From positions 1 to 64,000 of the forward strand of contig NZ_JAAUOE010000011.1 of assembly GCF_017114915.1 (NCBI RefSeq): a DNA stretch of 64,000 nt. Reading direction: 5' to 3'. Numbering within the stretch: position 1 is the stretch's first letter; each line of letters begins with the position of its first letter. A program made the translations under genes and the position numbers. The notes under the pieces were generated by a model, which was not told the DNA's origin, searched no databases, and saw only the letters and a list, made by a program, of their open reading frames with translations. This stretch comes from Pseudomonas frederiksbergensis (GTDB lineage Bacteria; Pseudomonadota; Gammaproteobacteria; Pseudomonadales; Pseudomonadaceae). This document shows, piece after piece, positions 26,301-38,447 of this stretch.

Positions 26301-29300
26301 TCGGCTCTTGCTCGGTTTCGGCAACCGCGCTCCAGTCCAGATACTCGATCGGCGTGCTGCCCGGTTTATGGATCACTTGCAGCATGTCTTCGCCGACGTT
26401 CCAGCAGAACGACGCGCGCAAGGCTTCATGTCGAGCGATCACGGCTTGCCAGGCCTGGGCGAAACGTTGCGGGTCGAGCTCGCTGTTGATGCGGTAGCGG
26501 TCCTGCATGTAGTAGAGGCCGGTGCCCGGTTCGAGCAAGGTGTGCAGCAGCATGCCTTCCTGCATCGGGGTCAGCGGGTAGACGTCTTCGATCATCGCCG
26601 CCGGGACTGGCAGTGCGTCGAGTTGCGGCTGAGTCAGTCTGGCCAACGGGAAGTCCGACGGCGTCAGGCCGCCCGCGTTGTCGCTCAGGCAGTGCTGGAT
26701 CAGGCTTTGCAATTCGCCCAGATACGCCTCTGCCAGGTCAGTGATGGTTTGCAGATCATGACGTTCGGCGCTGAAGGTCCAGCGCAGCACCAGCTCACCG
26801 CCGTACACCTGACTGTCGACGCTCAGCTCGTTAGGCAGCGGCGCCTGCGGATCATGAGCCGCACCCACCGGCTCATCGAGCGGACGGAACAGCGCATCAC
26901 TGCCGAAGCTCTGGTCGAACTGGCCAAGGTAGTTGAAGGTGATCGGCGCCACCGGCAGCGCGGCCATGGTCTGGCGGCACAGGCCATCGGCCAGGTAACG
27001 CAGCACGCCATAACCCAAACCTTTGTGCGGCACCGCGCGCAGTTGTTCCTTGATCGCCTTGATCGATGCACCCTGCTCATTCGCCGGTGTGAGGCGCAGC
27101 GGATACGCGCTGGTGAACCAGCCGACGGTGCGGGTCAGGTCGATCTCGTCGAACAGGGTTTCTCGGCCGTGACCTTCGAGTTGAATCAACGCCGACTCAT
27201 GACCGCTCCAGCGGCACACCACACGGGCCAATGCGGTCAGCAGCAAATCGTTGACCTGGGTGCGATAGGCCGTCGGCGCCTGTTGCAGCAGTTGGCGGGT
27301 ACGCTCGCTGTCGAGGCGCACGCTGACAGTTTGCGCGTGACGATTCTGTTGACCGCCCCGAGGTCGGTCACACGGCAATTCAGCACTTGGGCCAGCCAGC
27401 TGAGCCTGCCACCCGCTCAATTCTTCCCGCAGGGATTCGCTGCCGGCGTAAGCCTGCAACCGTGCGGCCCAGTCCCTGAAGGCACTGGTTTTGGCCGGCA
27501 GTTTTATCGGCTGCCGGGATTCGAGTTGACGATAAACCGTTTGCAGATCGTCCAGCAGCACCCGCCACGACACCCCGTCCACCACCAGGTGGTGAATGGC
27601 AATGAACAGCCGCTGGTGCCCCTCGGGATCATCGACCAGCAGTGCCCGCAGCAACGGCCCTTGCTTAAGGTCGAGGCTGCGCTGGGCATCGGCGAACAGC
27701 GCCGCGCATGTGTCCAGGGTCGGCACTTGCACCTGCCACAGCACGGCGGCGTCGGAAACTGGCTGATGCTCGGCCTGCCACTGGCCGGCGACTTTGGTGA
27801 AGCGCAGGCGCAAGGCGTCGTGCTGCTCGATCACCGCCAACAGCGCTTGCTCCAGACGATGGGGTTCCAGCGCCACGGTCGGTTCCAGCAGCAATGCCTG
27901 GTTCCAGTGTTGACGCTGCGGAATTTCAGTGTCGAAGAACCAGTGCTGAATCGGCGTCAAACGCGATTCACCCGTGAGCAAACCTTGCTCGGCGGTAACC
28001 TGCTCGGTGCGGGTCGCCACGGCGGCGAGGGTTTGCACGGTCTGGTGCTGGAACAGGTCACGCGGGCTGAAGTGAATGCCCTGCTGCCGCGCACGGCTGA
28101 CCACCTGGATCGACAGAATCGAATCGCCGCCCAGTTCGAAGAAGTTGTCGTTAAGGCCGACCTGCTGGACGTTCAGCACTTCGCACCAGATGCCGGCCAG
28201 GGTCTGCTCAAGTTCGTTGCTCGGCGCCACGTACTGCTGACGATTCAGTTCCGGGTCCGGTGCCGGCAGTGCGCGGCGGTCGAGTTTGCCGTTGGCAGTC
28301 AGCGGCATGCACGCCAGCAGCATCAGGTGCGTGGGCACCATGTAGTCCGGCAGTTGGGCCTTCAAATGAGCCTTGAGCGCATCGCGCAGGGCGGTTTGTT
28401 GCGCTTCGTCCTGCTCGGCCACGTCGGTGACCAGATAGCCGACCAGTTGTTTGCCGCTCGGTGCATCGAGTGCCAGCACGACCACTTCACGGATCGACTC
28501 ATGTTCCAGCAAACGGGTTTCAATCTCCCCCAGTTCGATGCGGAAACCACGGATCTTCACTTGATGGTCGATGCGGCCGAGGTACTCAACCAGACCATCG
28601 GCGCGCTGACGGACAAGGTCGCCGGTGCGGTACAAACGTCCGCCGTTCGCGGCAAAAGGATCAGCGACAAAGCGTTCGGCGGTCATGCCCGGACGCTGGT
28701 GATACCCCTGCGCCAGACCGGCGCCACCGACATACAACTCACCCATCGCACCTTGCGGCACCAACGCCAGATCGGCATCGAGGAGGTAAGCCACGCGCGC
28801 GCCAATTACGCTGCCGATCGGCACGCTGCCCAGCCCTTCTTCCAATTGCTCGGGCGCCAGGCTGGCCAGCGGCATGACCACGGTTTCGGTCGGGCCGTAC
28901 GCGTTGAAAAACAGGCTCGGCTTGAACGCTGCGCGAATCCGCTGCAAGTGTTCGCCGGTCAGGGCCTCGCCGCCAGTGATGCACATGCGCACCGGCAGGG
29001 TTTCGCCCTGGGTCGCCAGCCATTGCGCCAACTGGCTGCCATAGCTTGGGGTGAAGCCGAGGATGTTGATGTTATGGCGACGAATCAGCCCGCAGATTTC
29101 CTGCGCATCCCACTGGCCTTGAGCACGCAGGACCACCTGCGCACCGCTCAATAGCGGCACCAGCAGACGCTCGGTCGCGGCGTCGAAGTTGATCGAATAG
29201 AAGTGCAGTTCGCAGTCATCCGGGCGCATGCCGAAGCGTTCTATCACGGCGCGGCAGTGCATGGCGATTTCACCGTGGGACACCACCACGCCTTTCGGTT

Positions 29301-32300
29301 TGCCGGTGGAGCCCGAGGTGTAAATCAGGTAAGCCTGATGCTGCGGCAGGCTGATAAATGGCAGCTCGCTGGCCGGGTAGTTGGCCAGTGCAGCGGCGTC
29401 ATCTTCCAGGCACCAGCGGCCGACGCTGGCCGGCAACTCGCCGAGGGCCGCGAACATCGCCGCATCGCTGAGCAGCAGACCGATGCCGCTGTCTTCGATC
29501 ATGTAGTGCAGGCGATCCAGCGGGTATTCCGGATCCAGCGGCACATAGGCGCCGCCTGCCTTGAGGATCGCCAGCAAACCGATGACCATCTCCAGCGAAC
29601 GCTCAAGCGCCAGGCCGACCCGCACCTGCGGCCCGACACCGCGTTCGCGCAGCATCCAGGCCAGGCGATTGGCGCGGCTGTCGAGTTCGGCGTAACTCAG
29701 GGTTTGCCCGGCGAACGTCAGGGCCGGCGCGTCCTTGCGCACCAGCGCCTGTTCGGCGAACAGCTGATGGATGCATTGATCGAGGCGATGTTCGCCCGAT
29801 TCGATGCCGAGGCTGTCAAGCAGGTTTTGCTGTTCAGTGGCGTCGAGCAATGGCAGCTCGCTCAAGCGCTGTTGCGGATCGGCCAGCAACGCTTCCAGCA
29901 GATTGCGCCAGTGCCCGGCCATGCGCGCGATACGTGGTTCGTCGAACAAATCGGTGCTGTAGGTCAGGCAGCAACCCAGGCGATGGTCGAGGTCGGTGAC
30001 TTCCAGATTGAGGTCGAACTTGGTCGCTCGCGCATCGTTGGCCAAGTACTCGACGGTCATCCCGGCCAGGGTGCGGCTCTGCTGGAACTCCCAGCGCTGC
30101 ACGTTGCACATTACCTGGAACAGCGGGTTGTACGCAGCACTGCGGGGCGGCTGCAAGGCTTCCACCAAATGATCGAACGGCAGGTCCTGATGGGACTGGC
30201 CTTCGATCACGGTGTGGCGAACCTGCTCGAACAACTCGCCGACGGACATCTGCCCGTCGAGCTGGCAACGCAGCACTTGAGTGTTGAGGAACGCGCCGAT
30301 CAACCCTTCGCTTTCCGGGCGAATGCGGTTGGCCACCGGCGCGCCGATGCGCAGGTCGGTCTGGCCGCTGTAGCGGTAAAGCAGCACGGCCAGAGCGGCG
30401 GTCATGGTCATGAACAGGGTCAGGCCGTTGTCTGCGTTGAAGGCACGAACCCGTGCCGCGAGGTCATCGCTGAGGTCGAAGCGGAACAGTTCGCCCTGAT
30501 GGCTTTGCACCGGCGGACGCGGACGATCAGCCGGCAATTCCAGCAGCGGGTGTTCGCGGCCCAGTTGCGCGGTCCAGTAATCGAGCTGGCGCTGACGTTC
30601 GCCGGACTCCAGCCACTGACGCTGCCACACGCTGTAATCCAGGTACTGCACCGGCAGCGGTGGCAGCGGAGAATCTCGATCATCGACGAACGCTTCGTAG
30701 AGCGCGCTCAGTTCTCGGGCGAAGATGTCCATCGCCCAGCCTTCGGTGACGATGTGGTGCAGGGTCAGGACGAAGTAATGCTCCTGCTCGGCGGTCTTGA
30801 CCAGGCAAGCACGCAGCAGCGGCCCGGTTTCCAGATCGAAAGGCTTATGGGCCTCGTCGTCGGCCAGTTGCTGTACTCGTTGTTCACGGGTGTCGAACGC
30901 CAGCGCGGAAAAATCCTTCCAGTCCATGCGCAGGCCGGTGTCCGGATGCACCTGTTGCCGGGCCACGCCGTCGACACTCGGGAACGTCGTGCGCAGGGTT
31001 TCGTGACGCATGATCAGCGCTTGCAGCGCCGCTTCGAAACGCCCGACATCCAGCACGCCGCGCAACCGCGCCATGCCGCCGACGTTGTAGGCCGGGCTGT
31101 CCGGTTCCAATTGCCAGAGGAACCACATGCGTTGCTGGGAATAGGACAAGGGCACCGGTTGGCTGCGGTCGACCTTCTCGATCGGTGGCTGCATGTTGGT
31201 TATGCCGCTGGCCTGGATCACTCGAACCTGCTCGGCGAATGCGCCCAGCTCGGAGTTTTCGAACAGCGCCCTTAGCGGCAACTCGACGTCGCAGGCCTGG
31301 CGGGTGCGGGAGATGATTTGCGTGGCCAACAGCGAGTGGCCGCCGAGGGCGAAGAAATCATCGCGCAGGCCGATCTGTGTTTGGCCCAGCACTTCACGCC
31401 AGATGCCGGTGATTTGTTGCTCAAGGACAGTGACAGGTTCGACGTGCTCACGGACTTGCCACTGAGGTTCCGGCAAGGCGCGACGGTCAAGTTTTCCGCT
31501 CGGGCTCAGGGGCATTTCGTCCAGTCGCATGAGTTGCACCGGAACCATGTATTCCGGCAGTTCGGCGGCCAGTGCTGCTTTCAGGCGTGCGATTTGAGCG
31601 CCGACGTCTTCAGTGGAATCGGTGGCGGTGTAGTAGCCGATCAACTGCTCGCCCGCCGCCGTTTCCCGCACCAGTACCACCGCTTGGGCGACTCCGGGCT
31701 GCGCCAACAAACGCGCTTCGATTTCTTCCGGCTCGACACGAAAACCGCGCAGTTTGACTTGCTGATCGAGACGACCGAGGTATTCGATCACGCCGTCGGC
31801 GGTCCAGCGGGCACGGTCGCCGGTGCGATACAGACGTGCGCCTTGCTCGCCCAGCGGATCGACCACAAAGCGTTCCGCGGTCAAACCTGGACGACCGAGG
31901 TAACCTCGGGCCAAACCGATACCGCTGATGCATAGTTCACCCGGCACACCGGCCGGCACCGGATTGAGGTCACTGTCGAGCACGCGGCACAGCACGTTGC
32001 CCAATGGCCGGCCAATCGGCGAGCGCTCGCCATCAGCCGTTGTGCAACGCCAGTGAGTGACGTTGATCGCGGTTTCGGTCGGGCCGTAGCGGTTGTGCAG
32101 TTGCACCGCCGGCAGTTGCGCCAGCACGCGGTTGCGCAGTTCGGCGGGCAAGGCTTCGCCGCCGGAAAACAGCCGGCGCAGGCTGGTGCATTCGGCGCTG
32201 AGCGGTTCGTCGATGAACAATGAAAGCAGCGGCGGCACGAAGTGCAGCGTAGTCACGCTGTACTGTTGAACCAGTCGCGCGATGCGGTGCGGATCGCGAT

Positions 32301-35300
32301 GTTCACCGGGGCCGGCGATCAGCAGGCGGCACCCGGTGATCAACGGCCAGAAGCATTCCCATACCGACACGTCGAAACTGATCGGCGCTTTTTGCATCAG
32401 TACATCGGTTTCATTCAGGCGATAAGTGTTCTGCATCCATTGCAGACGTTCGGCCAATGCGGCATGGGTGTTGCCAACGCCTTTGGGCTGGCCAGTGGAA
32501 CCGGAGGTGTAAATCACGTAGGCGAGGTTGTCGCCGTGCAGGTGCAAACCCGGGGCATGGCTTGGCCAGTTCTCCAGATGCAGGGCGTCCATGGCAATCA
32601 CGCTGACGCCGTCGGTAACCGGCAAGCGGTCGAGCAATTCGGTTTGGGTCAGCAGCAACTCGACGCCACTGTCGCTGAGCATGTAGGCCAGGCGCTCGGC
32701 CGGGTAATCCGGGTCCAGCGGCACATAAGCGCCGCCGGCCTTGATGATCGCCAGCAAGCCGATCAGCAACTGTGGCGAACGTTCGGCAGCAATCGCCACG
32801 CACACGTCCGGGCCGACGCCTTTGTCACGCAGGTAATGCGCCAGACGGTTGGCCTGGGCGTGCAGTTCGGCGAAGTCCACGCTGCCGCCGTCCCACAGCA
32901 GCGCGGTGCGCTCCGGGGTCTGGCGTGCTTGTTCGTTGAGCAGCTCCGGCAGCCACTGTTGCGCCGGGTTGCACGGAGCAACACTCCAGCCATTTAGCTG
33001 AGCGTGTTCGGCGGCGGTCAGCAGTTGCAGGTCGCCGATCGCTTGTTGCGGGCGCTCACAGACGGCTCGCAGCAGGTTGCTGAAATGCTCGGCCAGACGC
33101 TCGATGGTCGGCGCATCGAACAGTTCGCTGGCGTAGTCAAACGACAGGCTCAAGCGTCCGTTGCGGTCTTCTTCGCTGTGCAGTTGCAGGTCGAACTTGG
33201 CTTCACGGCTGTGCCACGGCAGCTCTTCGGCGAGCAGCCCCGGCAGACGACGCAGGGCGCTGAGATCCCGTTGCTGATGGTTGAACATGACCTGGAACAA
33301 GCCTTGTTCGCGGGCCTGCGGGAAAGCTTCGAGCAGTTGTTCGAACGGCAGGTCCTGATGCGCTTGCGCGCCCAATGCGGCTTGCCGGGTTTGCGCCAAC
33401 AACTCAATGAACGGCAGTCGCGAATCCACCTCGGCGCGCAGCACCTGAGTGTTGATAAAGAAGCCGATCAACCCCTGGGTTTCCAAGCGTGGACGGTTGG
33501 CATTCGGCACGCCGATGCGAATGTCGCGCTGGCCGCTGTAGCGATGCAACAGGCTCTGGAAGGCAGCGAGCAACAGCATGAACGGCGTCGACTCATGGGC
33601 CTGGGCGGTCTGGCGAATGGCGTTGCTCAGGCTCGCGTCCAAACGCCGCGTGTGGCGGGCGGCGCTATGAATGTGTTGTGCCGAACGCGGATGGTCGGTG
33701 GCCAGGCTCAGGATCGGATGCTCATCACCCAACTGCTCTTTCCAGTACGCGAGTTGACGCTCGCCCTCCCCTTGCGCCAGCCATTGGCGCTGCCAGCTGC
33801 CGTAGTCGGCGTATTGGGTCGGCAAGGCCGGGAGGCTGGCGGTCTGGCCCTGAGAAGCGGCCGCGTACAGCCGTGAGAACTCGTCGATCAATACGTTCAG
33901 CGACCAGCCGTCAGCGATGATGTGGTGCATCGTCACCAGCAGTTGATGGTCCTCGTCGTCGAGGCGCACCAGGGTCACCCACAGCAACGGGCCTTTTTGC
34001 AGATCGAACAATGTGCGGGCTTCGTCCTCACGGATTTGCTGCGCGCGAGCTTCACGCTCGGCGGCTGGCATGTCGCTGATGTCGATCACTTGCAGGTTGA
34101 ACTCACCGGCAGCCATGACCTGTTGCAGGGCCACACCGTCGCGCTCGAAAAACCGTGTGCGCAGGGATTCGTGACGCTCGATCAATTGCAGGAAACTGGC
34201 GCGCAAGGCGTCTTCGTCCAGTTCGCCACGCAGGCGCAAGGCACCGGGAATGTTGTAGGCGCTGCTCTGCGGGTCGAGTTGCCAGGTGATCCACAAACGG
34301 TTTTGCGCCAGGGTTTGCGGCATGGCTTCACTGCGCGACAGCGTGGTGATCGCACCTTGGGCCAGGCCACCGTCCTGTTGTTGTCGGGCGACTGCGGCGG
34401 CGAACGCGCCGAGGGTTGGCGCTTCGAACAACAGGCGCAGATTCAGTTCCAGCCCCAACGCTTCACGCAGGCGTGCGACCACTTGAGTGGCGGCGATGGA
34501 GTTGCCGCCGAGCAGGAAGAAGTGATCGTCGGCGTTGACCTGCTTGACCTGCAATTGCTCACACCAGATCTGGCCGATCAGGGTTTGCAGCTCTGAGCCC
34601 GACTCGGTGCTGCCTTCACTTTCGCTCGCTGCCGATGGGAAAACCGCGTAGCTGTCGAGGCTGCCATCGGCCAGGCGATTACGGCACGCCGAGCGTTGCA
34701 ACTTGCCGCTGGAGGTCTTGGGCAGCGCCCCCGGATTGAGCAGCACCACCACGCTCGGCGCCTCCTGATAGGCCTCGGCCACCGCCTGGCGGATGGCTTT
34801 GATCAGCGCCTCGGGCGGCAGGATTTTCTGCACGCTGCGGCTGATTTCCGCGGCGATACCGATGCCTTCCTGACCCTCGAGGTTGACCGCGAACGCGGCC
34901 ACGCGACCTTTACGCACTACCTCCACTTCCCGCTCGATGGTCTGCTCGATGTCCTGCGGATAGAGGTTGTGCCCGCGCACGATCAGCATGTCTTTCAGGC
35001 GTCCGGTGATGAACAGCTCACCGTCACGCATAAAGCCCAGGTCACCGGTGCGCAGCCAGGTACGGCCAGCGTGCTGGACGAACGTCTTGGCCGTGGCCTC
35101 GGGGTTGCGCCAGTAACCATGGGCGATGCTCGGCCCGGCGGCCCAGACTTCACCGACTGCGTTGTCGGCGAGTTCTTCGAGCGATACCGAATCGACAATC
35201 AGCACCGCATGATCCGGCTGGTTGATGCCGCAACTCATGATTGGGCTGCCATCGCCCGGCTCGGCACGGTGTTGCGCCAGAGCCTGATCATCCACGCGCA

Positions 35301-36330
35301 ATGCCGGGATGCCTTGACCGCGCGGGCTGCCGGCCACGAACAGCGTGGCTTCCGCCAGGCCGTAAGAAGCCATGAAGCTGTCCGAGGTAAAACCACAGGC
35401 CGCGAACTTCTCGGCGAAACGCTCCAGTGTGTCGAGGCGAATCGGTTCGGAACCGGAATACGCCACGCGCCAGCCACTCAGGTCGAGGCGCTCCAGCGCC
35501 GATTCGCTGACCCGTTCGCTGCACAATCGATAGGCAAAGTCCGGCCCGCCGCTGATGGTGCCGCCGTATTCGTTGATCGCTTCCAGCCAGCGTAAGGGCC
35601 GGCCGAGAAAGTACGCCGGCGACATCAACACACACGGCACACCACTGAAAATCGGCTGCAGCAGGCCGCCGATCAGGCCCATGTCGTGGTACAGCGGCAG
35701 CCAGCTGACGATCACGTCGTCAGGATTGAGGTCGATGCCAAAGCCACGACGAATCAACAGTTCATTGGCCACCAGGTTGCCGTGGCTGACTTGCACGCCT
35801 TTAGGCAACGCGGTGGAACCGGAGGTGTATTGCAAGAAGGCGATGTGTTCGCCGTGCAGGTGCGGCGCGACCCAGCGTTCGGCCAGTGCGCTGTCGAGGG
35901 TGTCGACACACAACAGCGGCGGCGCCTCATTGATTTGCAGCAACGCGTCGCGCAGGTCGGCGCTGGTCAACAGCAAGCGTGGCTCGGCATCGCCAATGAT
36001 CGACAACAGGCGTTCCTGGTGATGACGACGGTTCGACTCCGGCGGATAGGCCGGCACCGCGATCACGCCTGCGTACAGGCAACCAAAGAACGCCGCGACG
36101 TAATCCGGGCCGCTGGGAAACAGCAGCACTGCGCGATCGCCGAACGACGCCTGGGCCTGCAATGCGCCGGCAATGGTTCGCGCCCGCTGGTCCAGCTCAC
36201 GATAACTGAGCACCACAGCCTGATCCTGGGTTTCGGCGAGAAAACGCAAGGCCACCCGATCCGGCATCAGGGCCGCACGGCGCTGGAGGGCTTGGACCAG
36301 TGTGCTGGGGAGTTCGAACGCGTCGGTCAT
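23347..36330 (-). CDS. pvdL: PvdL, pyoverdine chromophore nonribosomal peptide synthetase
   Basis: A 4327-residue synthetase starting pyoverdine assembly. Domains by motif and approximate residue: acyl-CoA ligase ([10 protein letters not shown], 167), carrier (LGGNSI, 608), condensation (HHIIADGW, 803), adenylation ([10 protein letters not shown], 1277), carrier (GGHSL, 1665), condensation (HHIVTEGW, 1862), adenylation ([10 protein letters not shown], 2340), carrier (GGDSI, 2737), epimerisation ([10 protein letters not shown], 2918), condensation (HHILIDAW, 3385), adenylation ([10 protein letters not shown], 3873), carrier (GGHSL, 4263). This is the known fatty acid-Glu-D-Tyr-Dab layout of PvdL, and there is no thioesterase. 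Start 36330 (MTDAFELP) has AGGAAA upstream; the open frame extends 50 codons further without support. Confidence 0.96.
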   Translation of the reverse strand: MTDAFELPSTLVQALQRRAALMPDRVALRFLAETQDQAVVLSYRELDQRARTIAGALQAQASFGDRAVLLFPSGPDYVAAFFGCLYAGVIAVPAYPPESNRRHHQERLLSIIGDAEPRLLLTSADLRDALLQINEAPPLLCVDTLDSALAERWVAPHLHGEHIAFLQYTSGSTALPKGVQVSHGNLVANELLIRRGFGIDLNPDDVIVSWLPLYHDMGLIGGLLQPIFSGVPCVLMSPAYFLGRPLRWLEAINEYGGTISGGPDFAYRLCSERVSESALERLDLSGWRVAYSGSEPIRLDTLERFAEKFAACGFTSDSFMASYGLAEATLFVAGSPRGQGIPALRVDDQALAQHRAEPGDGSPIMSCGINQPDHAVLIVDSVSLEELADNAVGEVWAAGPSIAHGYWRNPEATAKTFVQHAGRTWLRTGDLGFMRDGELFITGRLKDMLIVRGHNLYPQDIEQTIEREVEVVRKGRVAAFAVNLEGQEGIGIAAEISRSVQKILPPEALIKAIRQAVAEAYQEAPSVVVLLNPGALPKTSSGKLQRSACRNRLADGSLDSYAVFPSAASESEGSTESGSELQTLIGQIWCEQLQVKQVNADDHFFLLGGNSIAATQVVARLREALGLELNLRLLFEAPTLGAFAAAVARQQQDGGLAQGAITTLSRSEAMPQTLAQNRLWITWQLDPQSSAYNIPGALRLRGELDEDALRASFLQLIERHESLRTRFFERDGVALQQVMAAGEFNLQVIDISDMPAAEREARAQQIREDEARTLFDLQKGPLLWVTLVRLDDEDHQLLVTMHHIIADGWSLNVLIDEFSRLYAAASQGQTASLPALPTQYADYGSWQRQWLAQGEGERQLAYWKEQLGDEHPILSLATDHPRSAQHIHSAARHTRRLDASLSNAIRQTAQAHESTPFMLLLAAFQSLLHRYSGQRDIRIGVPNANRPRLETQGLIGFFINTQVLRAEVDSRLPFIELLAQTRQAALGAQAHQDLPFEQLLEAFPQAREQGLFQVMFNHQQRDLSALRRLPGLLAEELPWHSREAKFDLQLHSEEDRNGRLSLSFDYASELFDAPTIERLAEHFSNLLRAVCERPQQAIGDLQLLTAAEHAQLNGWSVAPCNPAQQWLPELLNEQARQTPERTALLWDGGSVDFAELHAQANRLAHYLRDKGVGPDVCVAIAAERSPQLLIGLLAIIKAGGAYVPLDPDYPAERLAYMLSDSGVELLLTQTELLDRLPVTDGVSVIAMDALHLENWPSHAPGLHLHGDNLAYVIYTSGSTGQPKGVGNTHAALAERLQWMQNTYRLNETDVLMQKAPISFDVSVWECFWPLITGCRLLIAGPGEHRDPHRIARLVQQYSVTTLHFVPPLLSLFIDEPLSAECTSLRRLFSGGEALPAELRNRVLAQLPAVQLHNRYGPTETAINVTHWRCTTADGERSPIGRPLGNVLCRVLDSDLNPVPAGVPGELCISGIGLARGYLGRPGLTAERFVVDPLGEQGARLYRTGDRARWTADGVIEYLGRLDQQVKLRGFRVEPEEIEARLLAQPGVAQAVVLVRETAAGEQLIGYYTATDSTEDVGAQIARLKAALAAELPEYMVPVQLMRLDEMPLSPSGKLDRRALPEPQWQVREHVEPVTVLEQQITGIWREVLGQTQIGLRDDFFALGGHSLLATQIISRTRQACDVELPLRALFENSELGAFAEQVRVIQASGITNMQPPIEKVDRSQPVPLSYSQQRMWFLWQLEPDSPAYNVGGMARLRGVLDVGRFEAALQALIMRHETLRTTFPSVDGVARQQVHPDTGLRMDWKDFSALAFDTREQRVQQLADDEAHKPFDLETGPLLRACLVKTAEQEHYFVLTLHHIVTEGWAMDIFARELSALYEAFVDDRDSPLPPLPVQYLDYSVWQRQWLESGERQRQLDYWTAQLGREHPLLELPADRPRPPVQSHQGELFRFDLSDDLAARVRAFNADNGLTLFMTMTAALAVLLYRYSGQTDLRIGAPVANRIRPESEGLIGAFLNTQVLRCQLDGQMSVGELFEQVRHTVIEGQSHQDLPFDHLVEALQPPRSAAYNPLFQVMCNVQRWEFQQSRTLAGMTVEYLANDARATKFDLNLEVTDLDHRLGCCLTYSTDLFDEPRIARMAGHWRNLLEALLADPQQRLSELPLLDATEQQNLLDSLGIESGEHRLDQCIHQLFAEQALVRKDAPALTFAGQTLSYAELDSRANRLAWMLRERGVGPQVRVGLALERSLEMVIGLLAILKAGGAYVPLDPEYPLDRLHYMIEDSGIGLLLSDAAMFAALGELPASVGRWCLEDDAAALANYPASELPFISLPQHQAYLIYTSGSTGKPKGVVVSHGEIAMHCRAVIERFGMRPDDCELHFYSINFDAATERLLVPLLSGAQVVLRAQGQWDAQEICGLIRRHNINILGFTPSYGSQLAQWLATQGETLPVRMCITGGEALTGEHLQRIRAAFKPSLFFNAYGPTETVVMPLASLAPEQLEEGLGSVPIGSVIGARVAYLLDADLALVPQGAMGELYVGGAGLAQGYHQRPGMTAERFVADPFAANGGRLYRTGDLVRQRADGLVEYLGRIDHQVKIRGFRIELGEIETRLLEHESIREVVVLALDAPSGKQLVGYLVTDVAEQDEAQQTALRDALKAHLKAQLPDYMVPTHLMLLACMPLTANGKLDRRALPAPDPELNRQQYVAPSNELEQTLAGIWCEVLNVQQVGLNDNFFELGGDSILSIQVVSRARQQGIHFSPRDLFQHQTVQTLAAVATRTEQVTAEQGLLTGESRLTPIQHWFFDTEIPQRQHWNQALLLEPTVALEPHRLEQALLAVIEQHDALRLRFTKVAGQWQAEHQPVSDAAVLWQVQVPTLDTCAALFADAQRSLDLKQGPLLRALLVDDPEGHQRLFIAIHHLVVDGVSWRVLLDDLQTVYRQLESRQPIKLPAKTSAFRDWAARLQAYAGSESLREELSGWQAQLAGPSAELPCDRPRGGQQNRHAQTVSVRLDSERTRQLLQQAPTAYRTQVNDLLLTALARVVCRWSGHESALIQLEGHGRETLFDEIDLTRTVGWFTSAYPLRLTPANEQGASIKAIKEQLRAVPHKGLGYGVLRYLADGLCRQTMAALPVAPITFNYLGQFDQSFGSDALFRPLDEPVGAAHDPQAPLPNELSVDSQVYGGELVLRWTFSAERHDLQTITDLAEAYLGELQSLIQHCLSDNAGGLTPSDFPLARLTQPQLDALPVPAAMIEDVYPLTPMQEGMLLHTLLEPGTGLYYMQDRYRINSELDPQRFAQAWQAVIARHEALRASFCWNVGEDMLQVIHKPGSTPIEYLDWSAVAETEQEPKLQALLKSEREAGFDLLNQAPFHLRLIRVGAARYWFMMSNHHILIDAWCRSLLMNDFFDIYTALGEGREAQLAVPPRYRDYIGWLQRQSLAEARQWWRQNLQGFERTTPIPSDRPLLREHAGDSGGMIVGDRYTRLDAREGAQLRELAQAHQLTINTFAQAAWALVLRRLSGDRDVLFGVTVAGRPVQMPEMQRTVGLFINSIALRVKMPEDDQRCSVRQWLTGLLDSNMQLREYEYLPLVSIQENSELPKGQPLFDSLFVFENAPVEVSVLDRAQSLNATSDSGRTHTNFPLTAVCYPGDDLGLHLSYDQRYFDESTVERMLGEFKRLLLALVEGFHGDMADLPLLGAEEQDFLIHGCNQSEHDYPLEQSYVSLFEAQVAQHPQRIAASCLDQQHSYVELNQRSNRLGHALIAAGVGLDQPVALLAERNLDLLGMIIGSFKAGAGYLPLDPSLPSQRLSRIIDLSRTPLLVCTQACREQAVALLEEFGCANRPRLLVWEDVQASDVSVANPGIYSGPDNLAYVIYTSGSTGLPKGVMVEQRGMLNNQLSKVPYLKLSDADVIAQTASQSFDISVWQFLAAPLFGARVDIVPNSIAHDPQGLLAHVQRQGITVLESVPSLIQGMLAQERMSLDGLRWMLPTGEAMPPELAHQWLLCYPQIGLVNAYGPAECSDDVAFFRVDMASTRGSYLPIGTPTDNNRLYLLDGALELVPLGAVGELCVTGTGVGRGYVSDPLRTAQVFVPNPFGAPGDRLYRTGDLARRRSDGVLEYVGRIDHQVKIRGYRIELGEIEARLHEQPEVRDAAVGVQEGINGKHLVGYLVAADSALNPHEPLERIKQRLRAELPEYMVPLHWLWLDKLPLNANGKLDRKALPALEIGQLQSQDYQAPGNELEQTLADIWAEVLKVEKVGVRDNFFELGGHSLLATQIASRVQKALQRNVPLRAMFECSTVAELAEYIDGLAASDITEEKVDRLNDLMAELEGL

Positions 36331-36485
36331 GAGGTTTCCTGCCTGAATTCGGCTTGCAAGTGGAATCGGTTTTCGTACGTCACGCCCGTTTACAGGCATG
36401 CAGGGCGCGGTCTTCGCCGACCGCGCAAGGCATTGGGGATGCGGTTTAGGCCGGGGCGAGCGCCCGCAGCCATTCACCAATGAGA

Positions 36486-36508
36486 ACGGATGGGGTCTTC
36501 AAATAATT
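36486..36508 (-). promoter_or_regulatory. Candidate PvdS-dependent promoter of pvdL
   Basis: On the minus strand CTAATT is followed by CGT with 16 bases between TAATT and CGT. That is one base off TAAAT with perfect spacing, and like the pvdH and MbtH boxes it ends CGTT. The implied leader is about 150 bases. Confidence 0.6.
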
Positions 36509-36611
36509 AGTCGCCAGGCTTGAGCGCCAGCAGGTTTGCGGTCGGTAAGTGAGTCAGCATGTCGCGGCTCTCACTCTGCACTTCATTGAGTGCACTAATT
36601 CTCTTTCTCAA

Positions 36612-36640
36612 TTGACAATCATTATCATTCAAACTAATTT
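36612..36640 (+). promoter_or_regulatory. Fur-regulated promoter of pvdS
   Basis: TGACAATCATTATCA at 36613-36627 matches the Fur 7-1-7 palindrome TGATAAT-N-ATTATCA at all but one position. It overlaps a perfect TTGACA -35 at 36612-36617, with TAATTT 17 bases later as a weak -10. Confidence 0.88.
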
Positions 36641-36712
36641 GTCGCTCGATATGTAGGACGGCTCCGATGTTCATGTCGCCCCACGCCCCTATTTGCAGCA
36701 AGGTGATTTCCA

Positions 36713-37261
36713 ATGACGGAACAAGTATCCACAAGCAGGTGCGATTCACCGCTACTTCAGGCCTTCGTCGACAACCGACTGATTCTGGTCAAGATTGCCG
36801 CCCGCATCACCGGCTGCCGATCCCGCGCCGAAGATGTGGTGCAAGATGCGTTCTTCCGGCTGCAATCGGCACCGCAGATCACCTCGTCAATCAAGGCGCA
36901 GCTCAGCTACCTGTTCCAGATCGTGCGCAACCTGGCGATCGATCACTACCGCAAGCAGGCGCTGGAGCAGAAGTATTCGGGCCCGGAAGAGGAAGGTCTG
37001 AACGTGGTGATTCAGGGCGCTTCGCCGGAAACCTCGCATATGAATTTCTCGACCCTGGAAAACATTGCCGACGCACTGACGGAGCTGCCCAGCCGCACCC
37101 GTTACGCCTTCGAGATGTACCGTCTGCACGGGGTGCCGCAAAAAGACATCGCCAAGGAACTCGGCGTCTCGCCAACCCTGGTGAACTTCATGATTCGTGA
37201 TGCGCTGGTGCATTGCCGCAAGGTGTCGGGTAATCGTGCGGATACGTTCGCACGCCGTTAA
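36713..37261 (+). CDS. pvdS: PvdS, iron-starvation ECF sigma factor
   Basis: A 182-residue ECF sigma factor that directs RNA polymerase to TAAAT-N16-CGT promoters of pyoverdine genes. Region 2 contains RAEDVVQDAFFRLQSAP and YLFQIVRNLAIDHYRK; region 4 contains ALTELPSRTRYAFEMYRLHG and KDIAKELGVSPTLVNFMIRDAL. It closely resembles PvdS/PbrA/PfrI of fluorescent pseudomonads. A Fur box covers its promoter. It is divergent from pvdL and convergent with the acetyltransferase gene, from which a 37-base-arm inverted repeat separates it. Confidence 0.96.
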   Translation: MTEQVSTSRCDSPLLQAFVDNRLILVKIAARITGCRSRAEDVVQDAFFRLQSAPQITSSIKAQLSYLFQIVRNLAIDHYRKQALEQKYSGPEEEGLNVVIQGASPETSHMNFSTLENIADALTELPSRTRYAFEMYRLHGVPQKDIAKELGVSPTLVNFMIRDALVHCRKVSGNRADTFARR

Positions 37262-37264
37262 AAG

Positions 37265-37355
37265 CTTCGCGGGCAAGCCTCGCTCCTACAGGATTGTGTC
37301 GTTCACAAATAATGTAATCGACACAATCCTGTAGGAGCGAGGCTTGCCCGCGAAG
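37265..37355. repeat. REPIN C with perfect 37-base arms
   Basis: Arms 37265-37301 and 37319-37355 are exact reverse complements around a 17-base spacer. The core is the same REP family as A and B, extended by a shared GATTGTGTCG. It lies between the convergent pvdS and acetyltransferase genes and could terminate both. Confidence 0.92.
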
Positions 37356-37393
37356 ACTGACTCAAGACCGCCACAGCCCTTGAGCCTTACGCA

Positions 37394-38407
37394 TCAAGCC
37401 AACGAACACCGATCAAAAAACCGCTCACGCCCCAGCACCATCAGCGCCGCGCGCTTGTGCGGGAAGTCGAACTCTTTTTCGCAGTGAAAACACTGATTGT
37501 GCAGATGCCCGATCATCTTTGCGTTGTCGGCGCGAGGCTCGGCGACCACCCGTTGAGTGCGCGGATCATCGAGAAACAGGTAATGCACCAACGCCGATAA
37601 CCAACTGGCCACCTTGTGCGGGCCGCGGTGATCTTCTTCACCCACCAACATGTGAATGCCCCGGTCGTAATCCCCGGCGCCATAGAACGGCGCAATGCGA
37701 TCTTCCTTGGCCCAGTAGGCTTCGAAGTAGGCAAACGGCTGATCATCGAAGCAACCGATCAGCGTCAAGGTGTGCGGGTCGGCTTCGAGCTTGCTCAGGT
37801 ACTCGCGATGCTTCTGGAGACTGCCCTCCTCCTGCCAGAAACTCGCCACCCGCGGACTGTTCTGCCAGCGGTTGAAACGCGCCAGGTCGTGCCCGATTTC
37901 TACCGTGCGCAGGGACACCCACGCCCCCAGCCGCGCATCGAAGCGTCGATAGACCTCACCACGGGGTTTCACCGGACGTAATGGATGGCGCTTGCCATCG
38001 CTGATGACCATTTGCTGCGGATAACTGCCGGTCAGTGATTCACCCAGCCAGGGCTGAGGCAATTGCCAGAACAGCGTGCGTTCACAGCGATACTGACCGC
38101 TGATGTCGGTCGCGATCAGCAACCCGCTGAACAAGGCTTCGGTGGGCTCATCATCGAGGTGCCAGGTTAGCCGCTGACAAGCCGCATCACGGGCAAACAG
38201 CCAATAACAAGCCGCCCAGAACGCTTGACCGTCAGGACGGCCGAAACGCTCCTCCAGCCGCAGATGCAACTCGGGCTCGCGGGTTATCCGCAGTTCGATC
38301 AGCGGCTGCCTTTCCAGGCTCAGGCTCAGGCGGCCTGCGGTTTCATCGGCTACAAGATGGTTGCCTGATGGCAAGGCCAGGGCGGTCAGGTCATTCAGAA
38401 TGGACAT
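37394..38407 (-). CDS. Siderophore-type acetyltransferase (AlcB/IucB/PvdYII-like)
   Basis: A 337-residue protein whose C-terminal half (about residues 165-330) is a GNAT domain of the siderophore type. The run from VEIGHDLARFNRWQN through GCFDDQPFAYFEAYWAKEDRI to GIHMLVGEEDHRGPHKVASW, then EPRADNAKMIGHLHNQCF, is typical of AlcB/IucB hydroxylysine or hydroxyornithine acetylases. Its own perfect PvdS box and its place beside pvdS point to acetylation of N5-hydroxyornithine for pyoverdine, as proposed for PvdYII. The N-terminal half (about residues 1-160) is less conserved. Substrate is inferred. Confidence 0.8.
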   Translation of the reverse strand: MSILNDLTALALPSGNHLVADETAGRLSLSLERQPLIELRITREPELHLRLEERFGRPDGQAFWAACYWLFARDAACQRLTWHLDDEPTEALFSGLLIATDISGQYRCERTLFWQLPQPWLGESLTGSYPQQMVISDGKRHPLRPVKPRGEVYRRFDARLGAWVSLRTVEIGHDLARFNRWQNSPRVASFWQEEGSLQKHREYLSKLEADPHTLTLIGCFDDQPFAYFEAYWAKEDRIAPFYGAGDYDRGIHMLVGEEDHRGPHKVASWLSALVHYLFLDDPRTQRVVAEPRADNAKMIGHLHNQCFHCEKEFDFPHKRAALMVLGRERFFDRCSLA

Positions 38408-38447
38408 GGGTCGGGCTCACGGTAATCGTCGACAGTTCAACGATGTG

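Larger units (their letters stand above)
36331..36712. other. Divergent pvdL-pvdS control region
   Basis: A 382-base non-coding region with a Fur box and -35 element near pvdS, and a near-consensus PvdS box about 155 bases before pvdL. A minus-strand open frame across it (36507-36749) looks accidental. Confidence 0.75.

Noticed and set aside
26176..29154. A 992-codon open frame on the plus strand, and a 690-codon one at 29203-31275, opposite pvdL
   Set aside because: They are antisense shadows of GC-rich NRPS codons. Their proteins are rich in His, Gln and Arg with no domain, and the minus strand is clearly PvdL.
36507..36749. A minus-strand frame of 80 codons in the pvdL-pvdS gap
   Set aside because: It runs across the Fur box and the start of pvdS, with no ribosome site or recognisable protein.
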